Shown one piece after another: positions 9,511-17,053 of a stretch of DNA of 64,000 nt; position 1 is the stretch's first letter; each line of letters opens with the position of its first letter. A model generated the notes under the pieces. That model was given only the letters and a program-made list of their open reading frames with translations. It was not told the DNA's origin and ran no database searches. Location of the stretch: positions 310,001 to 374,000 of the forward strand of contig NZ_JBHRSW010000004.1 of assembly GCF_042646125.1 (NCBI RefSeq), read 5' to 3'. The stretch comes from Glaciecola flavus. Its GTDB lineage: Bacteria > Pseudomonadota > Gammaproteobacteria > Enterobacterales > Alteromonadaceae. The position numbers and the translations under genes were made by a program.

Positions 9511-9552
9511 CAAAGGCTGGCACGATCGCTTTTGCAAAAGATGCCACCTTTG
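9511..9552 (+). repeat. Nested hairpin after the small membrane-protein gene
   Basis: An outer stem CAAAGG-(c)-TGGCA pairs with TGCCACCTTTG with a single bulged base. It encloses a perfect 12-base palindrome CTTTTGCAAAAG. No T-run follows, so it may be a weak or factor-assisted terminator, or an RNA-stabilising structure. Confidence 0.5.
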
Positions 9553-9624
9553 TATTCTATCGCTGCTAAATAACCTCAACTAGGCATAAGCAACTCCGTC
9601 CAGCCACACCCTAAATACCAAACT

Positions 9625-10443
9625 CTACACATCCCACTGGGGACACCAATCTTCATCGACTAAACGTAAGCCTCGTTCTAGTTTGCGAATAGCTAGGATT
9701 TCCTGCTTTGATAAGTGTATGTCAGTCGATGCTAAGTTTTGCTGACTGCGCCACTTATTGGTAGATGAGGGAATAACGATATGCCCTTCTGCCAATAAAA
9801 ATGCCAAGGCAATTTGTCCGCTGCTAGCCGAATGATTTTCAGCTATTTGACAAAGGACTGTATCGTTTATCAATGCCCCTCGCGCTAGAGGAGAATAAGC
9901 GGTTGTGCTAATACCTAACTGTTTGCAATAGTAAACAATCGGTTTATTTTGCATATAGGCGTGAATCTCAATTTGGTTATTAACAATAGCATCGCGCCCT
10001 AATACGTCGATAGCGGTGTCCAAATATACTCGTGTAAAATTGGAGACACCTACATATTTGGCATAACCAGCCTCATATGCCTCGCCCAGTTGACTGATGT
10101 AGTCTTGCGCTTGGTACTCATCATGCAACGATGGAAAATGCAACAATAGCAAATCTACCTGCTCAACTTGTAAATCAGCCAAGCTTTTTTCTACACTGGG
10201 TTTAACACAGTTTGGTGCGAAATTGACGGGATCTACTTTAGTGGTAATAAAAACCGCTTCTCGACTTATACCCGAAGCTTGTATGGCGGCGCCTACTTCT
10301 TTTTCGTTAGCGTAAGCCTGCGCGGTATCTATGTGTCGGTAACCCAATTCAATTGCGTCGGACACTCCCGCATATGCTTCATCACCAGAACGATTCCATG
10401 TTCCATAGCCCATTGAAGGAATACTTTGTCTAAAACTACTCAT
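9625..10443 (-). CDS. Aldo/keto reductase (AKR superfamily, 2,5-diketogluconate reductase-like)
   Basis: NAD(P)H-dependent reductase of aldehydes and ketones in the cytoplasm. The (beta/alpha)8 barrel shows the full catalytic tetrad: Asp39 and Tyr44 in HIDTAQAYANEKEVG, Lys69 in ITTKVDP and His102 in LLLLHFPS. The cofactor-binding segment VIPSSTNKWRSQQN is near the C-terminus. The 272 residues counted from the ATG at 10443 fit the compact members of the family. That ATG has a good AGAGAG ribosome site, whereas the in-frame GTG at 10470 has none. It is transcribed away from the large regulator next door across a 92-base gap, so it could be a target of that regulator, but the sequence does not prove it. 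The substrate cannot be inferred. Confidence 0.88.
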   Translation of the reverse strand: MSSFRQSIPSMGYGTWNRSGDEAYAGVSDAIELGYRHIDTAQAYANEKEVGAAIQASGISREAVFITTKVDPVNFAPNCVKPSVEKSLADLQVEQVDLLLLHFPSLHDEYQAQDYISQLGEAYEAGYAKYVGVSNFTRVYLDTAIDVLGRDAIVNNQIEIHAYMQNKPIVYYCKQLGISTTAYSPLARGALINDTVLCQIAENHSASSGQIALAFLLAEGHIVIPSSTNKWRSQQNLASTDIHLSKQEILAIRKLERGLRLVDEDWCPQWDV

Positions 10444-10535
10444 TTTTTTACTCTCTGAAGCTACTGGCACTTTATTTCATCACCAACATATGATGTATTA
10501 GATAAGGTCTTGAAGTAGCCGTACAAATTAAAATA

Positions 10536-13500
10536 ATGATCAATCATCCCTTCTACATTGGCGAATGGCAAGTTACTCCCTCAGAAAATGCGCTTCGCAA
10601 GGGCGATACAATCAAACAGCTTGAGCCAAAGGCAATGGATGTGTTGGTCTTGTTGTGTAAACGCAATACCGAAGTCTTGAGTGCCGATACCATAATTGAT
10701 GCTTGCTGGGGCAACGCAGATGTTGGTGACAACCCTGTGCATAAGGCCATCACGCAAATACGCAAATCGTTGGGTGACAAAGCTTCAGCGCCGACTTACA
10801 TCGAAACCATTCGAAAACGCGGTTATCGCGTTATTGCGTCACTTAGCTTTCCTTTTGAGCAAGATAACACACTCGTTAAAACGGTATGGCGAGGTGGCTC
10901 ACCTTTTCCCGGCTTAAGCGCGTTTGAATCAAAAAATGCAGATGTATTTTTTGGACGCAGTGAACAAGTTGTCAAGGTTATTGAACGTATATCCCAACAA
11001 GTCTCTCGCAATTATGCCTTTACGTTGATCCTAGGCCCCAGTGGAGTTGGCAAATCCTCGCTGATTAACGCAGGGATATTACCCGTACTTTGCCACCCCA
11101 ATGGTTATAACGGCTTTAGAATACTTAGCCACGTTAGTATTGATTTTGCTGTTCTTACCGCGAGCTCTGTTTTCTTGGATATAGCTGGTGCGTTGCTGGA
11201 CTGGGAAATTGATCAGATTCCAATTTTTGAAGGTTATAGCGCCACTAAGCTAGCGACAGTGTTGCAAGAAGACCTTGAGGGTGTCATCGCTTATTGCCAA
11301 AAAGCATTGGCTTTGAATAAGCCAGCGGAATCATTCCAAGCCAATAATATACAAACAAGCAAGCAATATTTGAGTATTTGCTTCGAACGCTTGGAAATAT
11401 TCTTGTCTTCCTCTGAATACTCAACAGAATTGCGTCAAGCAATACTGCAAATTATCGAGCGTTTTGCATGTTCTGGCTGTATTCTAGTCATCAGCGCTTG
11501 TCGAAATGAGTTTTACCCTCTGCTCGCTAGCCATCCAATTTTAATGGCAGGCAAATCAGGCGGTTCACATTTCGACTTGGAAGCCCCTGACTATGCCTCT
11601 CTCTCGCAAATGATCAGGCTGCCAGCATCTGCCGCGCAACTCTCTTGGGAAAAAGACGCGGTAAGCGGTGTGCATTTAGACGAAATGATTGTAAAAGACG
11701 CCTTTAACAATCCAGATGCACTACCCATGCTCCAATACACACTTCAGCAACTTTATTTGAGGCGTAACGACGACAAACAACTACTCATCAACGAGTACAA
11801 TAAATTAGGTGGATTAGAGGGGGCAATCGGGCAAAAAGCCGAAGAGGTGTACAACACTTTACCCCAAAATCATCAACAAGAATTTAGTTTTGTGCTCTCA
11901 CTTCTGGTAAGTTTACAAGTCAGCGACGAGAGTATTACAAGCAAAACGGCTTATTGGTCACAGTTAAATACCGCAAATCAACGTAACTTTGTGCAAGCCA
12001 TGATTGAAAGCCGCCTTTTTACGTCTCATTTATTCAAAGGCGAACCTTGCTTTAGTGTGGCACATGAGGCACTGTTGCGATGCTGGCCTCGCGCCAATCA
12101 ATGGATAGCGGCGCACAGAGAAAACATTTTACTCAAGCGGCAACTTCACGAGCAGTCCACTCATTGGCTGAAGGAGAGCAAAAGCAAAGCCTTCTTGCTG
12201 AGTAGTGGTAAGCCTTTGCAACAAGCCTTATTACTCAAAGCAAATAAAGCATTTACGCTTGAACCGCAAGAACACGCATATATTGATGCTTCAAAAGCGC
12301 GCAGCAAGCAAAACAAATGGCTAAAACAGGCTGTGATTGCCCTGTTGTGTGGGCTAACAATTTTGTCTGTTGGCATGAGCTACAAAAGTCAACAAGTAAG
12401 CTACTTGGCGCAACAAAAACAGCTTGAGGCAGAAAATTTGCTTGGCTTTATGGTCGGCGAATTTGCCGACAAACTGCGTAGTGTAAGGCGAATGGATTTA
12501 CTAGATGGTATTAGCAATAAAGCCATTGAGTACTTTGCTGCGCAAGACACGGCATCTACATCAAGACTGCCTTGGTTGTTTGACAATCAAGTGCATGGCT
12601 TTAATACACGTTTTCAACACTCTCAAACCTTAGCGGCCATGGGGGAAGTCGCATATTCTCGTGGTAAAACAGACGAAGCGCGCCAAGCATTCGAAAAAAC
12701 CAGCGCGATTTTGCAAGCACTCTTACTTGAACATCCCAATAATCTTGAGCTCTTAAGGGTTGCTGGTGCGAATGCCTTTTGGCTGGGGCAATTGGATTAC
12801 GATGACAACAATTTAAAACGCGCCGAAACGTTTTTTTTAGCTTACTACGAATACAGCCAACGCATGCATGACATCGCGCCCGAAAGTGAAGAGACTATTC
12901 AAGAATTATCAGATGCCAATAGCACCCTAGGCGCTTTGTATTTTCAACAGTTTGACTACTTAAAAGCCAAAGCTTCATTTAGTAATGCTCTGAACTACGC
13001 GAATTTACTACCGAGTTCAGAACATGGTAATGGAACGGTATTGTCGAATAAAGCTGGAGTATACAATTGGTTAGCTGAAGTAGAATACCAATTAGGCAAT
13101 CTTAGACCAGCTTTGGTTTATCACCAAGAAGCGCAAGCACTCAATGAGGAAATTTTACGAGCTTCCCCAAATGATGCATACGCCCTAGAAACCCTCGCCT
13201 ATTCACTGTGGTATCAATCACTGCACTTGTATTTACTGCAAGACTATAAACTAGCCGCTCAAAAAGCCGCTATGGCGCACAAAGTTTTATCTGAAGCTTT
13301 TTATCAAGATCAGGGCAATAAGGCATGGCAAGAAGAAACCCGTAGATTGTTACTCTTCAAGTTATTGCTTTCAAGCTATAACGACAATACGCTATTTGAC
13401 AACTTAGTAAGTGACTTACAGGAATTGTCTGTAGACAAAGTATTTTGGCACCCTACGCCCACAAAAGAGTTGATTTATTTGACGAGGGTCTACCAAAAAC

Positions 13501-13838
13501 ACGGACGTTGGGACTTAAGTAACGAACTCTTATCAACAATGAGCGATAAGTACACCGCATTAACCGAGCAAGCCAACCCAACTCTGACTGAATGGCTTAG
13601 GTTCGCGGAATTCAAATTGTTAGAAGCCAAACAATATCAGTACAAAGGTAAAGCATCAAAAAAAATAGAAAGCTGCCATTTGGCAAAAGACTCACTTGTT
13701 TCATCAATGAATAAAAGCAATGACCCAATTTTATTGCTAGCGTATGTCCGTGCAAATATCTGCACCAATACTTTAGACGACGTCGAGGAGGAGCTGGAGA
13801 TTTTAGAAAACATGGGGATTGTCGATATTGCTCTGTAG
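10536..13838 (+). CDS. Membrane-anchored winged-helix regulator with STAND NTPase domain and TPR-rich C-terminus
   Basis: A single 1100-residue chain with four parts. (1) An OmpR/CadC-type winged helix, residues 8-103 (QLEPKAMDVLVLL...AITQIRKSLGDK...IETIRKRGYRVIA), is the DNA-binding module. (2) A STAND-type P-loop NTPase (nSTAND1-like) starts FPGLSAFESKNADVFFGR, with Walker A GPSGVGKS at 167-174 and the family phrase SACRNEFYPLLASHP near 320. (3) One membrane helix lies near 597-615 (AVIALLCGLTILSVGM). (4) A helical, TPR-like region of about 470 residues follows, predicted periplasmic if the topology is CadC-like. The usual Walker B segment (hhhhDQFEELF) reads SICFERLEIF, so the metal-binding Asp looks degenerate. 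The ATG at 10536 has no strong ribosome site. It is divergent from the aldo/keto reductase and is followed 68 bases later by a small gene. The ligand is unknown. Confidence 0.85.
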   Translation: MINHPFYIGEWQVTPSENALRKGDTIKQLEPKAMDVLVLLCKRNTEVLSADTIIDACWGNADVGDNPVHKAITQIRKSLGDKASAPTYIETIRKRGYRVIASLSFPFEQDNTLVKTVWRGGSPFPGLSAFESKNADVFFGRSEQVVKVIERISQQVSRNYAFTLILGPSGVGKSSLINAGILPVLCHPNGYNGFRILSHVSIDFAVLTASSVFLDIAGALLDWEIDQIPIFEGYSATKLATVLQEDLEGVIAYCQKALALNKPAESFQANNIQTSKQYLSICFERLEIFLSSSEYSTELRQAILQIIERFACSGCILVISACRNEFYPLLASHPILMAGKSGGSHFDLEAPDYASLSQMIRLPASAAQLSWEKDAVSGVHLDEMIVKDAFNNPDALPMLQYTLQQLYLRRNDDKQLLINEYNKLGGLEGAIGQKAEEVYNTLPQNHQQEFSFVLSLLVSLQVSDESITSKTAYWSQLNTANQRNFVQAMIESRLFTSHLFKGEPCFSVAHEALLRCWPRANQWIAAHRENILLKRQLHEQSTHWLKESKSKAFLLSSGKPLQQALLLKANKAFTLEPQEHAYIDASKARSKQNKWLKQAVIALLCGLTILSVGMSYKSQQVSYLAQQKQLEAENLLGFMVGEFADKLRSVRRMDLLDGISNKAIEYFAAQDTASTSRLPWLFDNQVHGFNTRFQHSQTLAAMGEVAYSRGKTDEARQAFEKTSAILQALLLEHPNNLELLRVAGANAFWLGQLDYDDNNLKRAETFFLAYYEYSQRMHDIAPESEETIQELSDANSTLGALYFQQFDYLKAKASFSNALNYANLLPSSEHGNGTVLSNKAGVYNWLAEVEYQLGNLRPALVYHQEAQALNEEILRASPNDAYALETLAYSLWYQSLHLYLLQDYKLAAQKAAMAHKVLSEAFYQDQGNKAWQEETRRLLLFKLLLSSYNDNTLFDNLVSDLQELSVDKVFWHPTPTKELIYLTRVYQKHGRWDLSNELLSTMSDKYTALTEQANPTLTEWLRFAEFKLLEAKQYQYKGKASKKIESCHLAKDSLVSSMNKSNDPILLLAYVRANICTNTLDDVEEELEILENMGIVDIAL

Positions 13839-13906
13839 GCCGATTCAAAAAAGTTGAAGCTTTATCTAAATTCACATCAACCTTAAATAGGATACAGAGC
13901 AGTAAC

Positions 13907-14269
13907 ATGAAAAAAATTAAATTTGGCACCACCGTCGACACATCAATTGTTCCACCCATTTTTACCTTTTACAACGAAGACAATCAAGCAACCAATGGCA
14001 ATGTCACCGTATACCATGGAGAAAAAGCGAGTATTGATTACACACTAGATACCCCAGGTTACTATTTTGTAGTACCCGCGATTACCAATAATTTTAATCA
14101 GGATGTGGAATATGTAATCTCAGAAAAAGCCCAAAAACTCAGTATCTCCTTTACGCCCAGTGCAGACTATGAAGATATCGGCTTACAGTTGATCATTCAG
14201 CACATTTGCACGGGGCAAAAGTATGCGAGCCCTGATCCAAAAATTAAAGCAAAACCAGGCAGAACATAA
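13907..14269 (+). CDS. Small beta-rich protein of unknown function, possibly DP-EP family
   Basis: A 120-residue protein without a signal peptide or membrane segment. It alternates short hydrophobic and polar runs typical of a beta-sandwich (TFYNEDNQATNGNVTVYHG, IDYTLDTPGYYFVVPAITNN, QKLSISFTPS, IGLQLIIQHICTGQKY). The C-terminus ASPDPKIKAKPGRT recalls the DP...(E)P tail for which the small uncharacterised DP-EP family is named. That assignment is from memory and tentative. The ATG has a GAG-type ribosome site. It follows the STAND regulator on the same strand after 68 bases, so it may be co-transcribed and could be a partner or effector of the regulator (inference from position only). A strong hairpin lies after the stop codon. 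Confidence 0.6.
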   Translation: MKKIKFGTTVDTSIVPPIFTFYNEDNQATNGNVTVYHGEKASIDYTLDTPGYYFVVPAITNNFNQDVEYVISEKAQKLSISFTPSADYEDIGLQLIIQHICTGQKYASPDPKIKAKPGRT

Positions 14270-14303
14270 GCTCTAAATCACGCATACTCAAGTTATTCAA
14301 GCC

Positions 14304-14330
14304 ACCGCAAAATGACGATTCTTTTGCGGT
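14304..14330 (+). terminator. Hairpin after the small beta-rich gene
   Basis: A perfect 9-bp stem ACCGCAAAA/TTTTGCGGT with a 9-base loop, 35 bases past the stop codon of the small companion gene. No T-run follows (AGTTCCC), so it is only a possible terminator. It closes the STAND-regulator unit on its 3' side. Confidence 0.5.
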
Positions 14331-14529
14331 AGTTCCCTCACATCCCCCTTTAAAAATAAGACTTTTGCCTTTATCTCGCCGAATGCGACGATACAAAAAA
14401 TATATTTTTCTTTTTATTTTCAAACAGATAAAAATCAGAAGGAAACAGGAAGGTAAACAATTCACAGATTTAATAGATTAAGCGCTCATCTGGTGTTCAC
14501 TATGTATTATTCACTATGAGGGACTCGCT

Positions 14530-15606
14530 TTGACGAATTGTAAGCAATGTAATCTTCAGGCCATATCTGCATCACAATCTACATCGACGCATCCAAATAA
14601 ACCTGAAACTTCCGAAGTTCCCAGAGGAGACACGCTAGATAACTTAGCCTCAGCTTTGTCATTGATTTGTTCTCAAGACTCAAACAACTTTTTAAGCGCT
14701 TTATATCAGATCATCAATGTGCTTGCAGTCGGTGTATTTATTGTTGATGAGAACGGTCAAGTAACTGTCGCAAACGCGCATACCGCAAAAATAGTTGGCA
14801 GTTCAAAAGAAGAGCTGCTCGGCAAACAGTGGTGTGAGGTATTAAATGACTGCCACAGAGATGAATACAAGCAACTTTTTAACACCCTAAAACACGATGC
14901 TAGTAAAAAACTTAGCCACGGCCCCAAGGAGGTCGTGATTAATCGCAAGGATGGTAAATTTAGCTATGCGGATCTATCCATATCTCGTCTTCCTCAGACA
15001 ATGGTAAATGCGCAATCAATGTTTATCGGGGTGTTGCATGATTTGTCTAGCCACCACGCCAAATACATGAAGTTAAAAAGACTCTCACGCACCGATCACC
15101 TTACCGGCCTTGCTAACCGTAATGCCTTTGATGAAGCATTGAACGAATTATGGATAGAATGCACCAGCAACAATCAGCCCATCAGTGTTTTATTTATTGA
15201 TATTGATTACTTTAAACAATTTAATGATAGCTATGGTCACGTAAACGGTGACAAGTGCCTCAAAAAGGTAGCAAAAACAATCGCATACTGCGTGCCGTCT
15301 CGAGATTGTGTAACCGGTCGATACGGTGGCGAAGAATTTGCGATGATCCTCCCCCGTTGTAACGAGCAAATTGCCGAAGTGGTGGCTAAGCAAGTCCGCA
15401 GAAGTATTAATCAACTCAACTTTATTGACCAAGGGCTTCAAGCTCATGCAAAAGTTACCGTAAGCCAAGGTATTGCCTGTGCGGAGAAAGGCAATTTTGA
15501 GCAAGTGGAATCCTTACTGCACAGTGCCGATAAATCCTTGTATAAGGCAAAATCAAATGGCCGCGATCGAATAGTGTGTAGCTCCAATCCTGCGATCAGT
15601 GATTAG
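14530..15606 (+). CDS. PAS-GGDEF diguanylate cyclase
   Basis: Makes cyclic di-GMP from two GTP; predicted soluble. An N-terminal segment of about 60 residues with a CxxC pair (NCKQCN) leads into a PAS domain (about 62-175, LYQIINVLAVGVFIVDENGQ...IVGSSKEELLGKQW). A linker helix (LKRLSRTDHLTGLANRNAF) and a GGDEF domain with an intact GGEEF active site (RYGGEEFAMILP, about residue 265) follow. The usual inhibitory RxxD site before GGEEF is not in register (SRDCVTGRY), so product inhibition may be absent. The start is a TTG; a GAGGG ribosome site sits 7 bases upstream and no in-frame ATG precedes the PAS domain. The signal for the PAS domain is unknown. The gene stands alone between the STAND unit and the GH117 gene. 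Confidence 0.92.
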   Translation: MTNCKQCNLQAISASQSTSTHPNKPETSEVPRGDTLDNLASALSLICSQDSNNFLSALYQIINVLAVGVFIVDENGQVTVANAHTAKIVGSSKEELLGKQWCEVLNDCHRDEYKQLFNTLKHDASKKLSHGPKEVVINRKDGKFSYADLSISRLPQTMVNAQSMFIGVLHDLSSHHAKYMKLKRLSRTDHLTGLANRNAFDEALNELWIECTSNNQPISVLFIDIDYFKQFNDSYGHVNGDKCLKKVAKTIAYCVPSRDCVTGRYGGEEFAMILPRCNEQIAEVVAKQVRRSINQLNFIDQGLQAHAKVTVSQGIACAEKGNFEQVESLLHSADKSLYKAKSNGRDRIVCSSNPAISD

Positions 15607-15698
15607 GGTATCGAGGGTACGGAGATAAAATACGACACCTTGCAAAATAAACCACGCAATGGTAGCGTCAATCTAGTTTAAACATTGCCGTTCAAAAC

Positions 15699-16898
15699 AT
15701 GATTCGACTGATTCTACCTCTGTGCATAGCTGTATTTCTCGCTGGTTGCTCCTCCAATACAAGCAAAACCGAAGACAATAAAGACAATAATAGTATTTAT
15801 ACGCAAGCAGATTATGACTACTTAGCGATTTCAAACCCCGAGACCATGAGCTTGGCGTCAAAGCGAGCGTTAGAGAGAAATTACCATAAATATGAAGAGT
15901 GGTTTGGCCGCTTTTATGAGCATGATTTAGGTGGTGACTTTGCGTATGAAAAAGGCGTAATCAGACGAGACCCTTCAAGAGTTTTATTCATCGATGGCTT
16001 GTATTATACATGGTACACCCGTTCTACAGGCGAAACATTGGGTTTTGGAACAGGCGACCCTGAGGCCAAAGTTTTCCCTTGGGACAAATCAGAAATATGG
16101 TACGCGACCTCCAAAGACGGCTGGGAATGGGATGAGCAAAAAGCAGCCGTTGTACCCGGCGTTAATGGGCGCTACGACGACCGCAGTGTTTTTACCCCCG
16201 AAGTCCTCGCGCATGAGGGAAAGTACTACTTGGTATATCAAGCTGTTAAAGCGCCCTACACCGATCGCGTAAAAAACACCGTAGGCATGGCGGTTGCGGA
16301 CAACCCTGAAGGGCCTTGGCAAGTATTGGATACGCCCATTTTAAGAGCGGCGGATAATGGGCAGTGGTTGGGAGAAGAAGACAATCGCTTTGCGGTGGTC
16401 AAACAGGGAGACTTTGATAGCCATAAAGTGCACGATCCAACACTCATGTATTACAAAAATAAGTTTTATCTCTATTATAAAGGCGAGAGAATGGGCGAGC
16501 GCATAACAGCTGGCGGACGAGAAATTCGCTGGGGTGTAGCCATCGCAGACAACCCCCTTGGTCCATATGTTAAATCGCCTTACAACCCGATCACCCAGAG
16601 TGGCCACGAAATCTGTATTTGGCAACACAAAGAGGGGATGGTGATGATTTCGACAGACGACGGTCCAGAAGCAGGTACGGTACAATGGGCAGAAGACGGC
16701 ATCAACTTTGAAATTCGAGCCTATATTCCTCATACTCCTGAAGCCATGGGACTAGTCGAATCACTTGATGACGATGCACACCCTATGTCTGCTATTAGCT
16801 GGGGCTTGTCTCACCAATACATACTAGCCCCCAATCAACCATGGTGGGCGGGCGACAATGTTATTCGACGTTTTGAGTTTAATCCAATCCACCAGTAA
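15699..16898 (+). CDS. GH117 family lipoprotein, probable alpha-1,3-L-neoagarobiose hydrolase
   Basis: Exo-acting glycosidase of family GH117, which removes 3,6-anhydro-L-galactose from the non-reducing end of neoagaro-oligosaccharides, the last step of agar breakdown. The signal peptide ends in a lipobox (FLAGCSSN), so the enzyme is predicted to be a lipoprotein facing the periplasm. The five-bladed propeller shows family hallmarks: GVIRRDPSRVLFIDGLYYTW, KVFPWDKSEIWYATS, YDDRSVFTPEVL, SFDSHKVHDPTLMYY-type and SGHEICIWQHKEG. The resemblance to characterised neoagarobiose hydrolases, as I recall them, runs the full length, and the acidic residues in RDP, YDDRS, VHDP and GHE are kept. The ATG at 15699 has a poor ribosome site. 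No other agarase is in the window. A perfect palindrome overlaps the stop codon. Confidence 0.88.
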   Translation: MIRLILPLCIAVFLAGCSSNTSKTEDNKDNNSIYTQADYDYLAISNPETMSLASKRALERNYHKYEEWFGRFYEHDLGGDFAYEKGVIRRDPSRVLFIDGLYYTWYTRSTGETLGFGTGDPEAKVFPWDKSEIWYATSKDGWEWDEQKAAVVPGVNGRYDDRSVFTPEVLAHEGKYYLVYQAVKAPYTDRVKNTVGMAVADNPEGPWQVLDTPILRAADNGQWLGEEDNRFAVVKQGDFDSHKVHDPTLMYYKNKFYLYYKGERMGERITAGGREIRWGVAIADNPLGPYVKSPYNPITQSGHEICIWQHKEGMVMISTDDGPEAGTVQWAEDGINFEIRAYIPHTPEAMGLVESLDDDAHPMSAISWGLSHQYILAPNQPWWAGDNVIRRFEFNPIHQ

Positions 16899-16908
16899 AC
16901 CGGTTTAC
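16895..16908. promoter_or_regulatory. Perfect 14-bp palindrome, possible LacI-type operator
   Basis: GTAAACCGGTTTAC is perfectly symmetric with the central CG typical of LacI/GalR-family operators. It overlaps the stop codon of the GH117 gene and lies 145 bases before the ABC exporter. The same half-site recurs upstream of the TonB-dependent receptor near 56.7 kb. No LacI-type gene is in the window. An operator at a 3' end is unusual; it may serve the downstream gene or be fortuitous. Confidence 0.45.
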
Positions 16909-17053
16909 GGTTAAATATAGTTACTGCAACAAATGGTATAAGGATAATTTACTCCAGCTTCTTGACATGGTTTAGCTTGGCTGACACTTGAATTATAAAC
17001 AAGCTGTCACTATGTCTGACTTTCTATACAATTTGACAATTTACTAAGAGTGA

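Noticed and set aside
14244..14465. Minus-strand 73-codon frame after the small beta-rich gene
   Set aside because: Overlaps the coding end of that gene, has biased composition and no ribosome site, and is better explained by a hairpin-containing gap.
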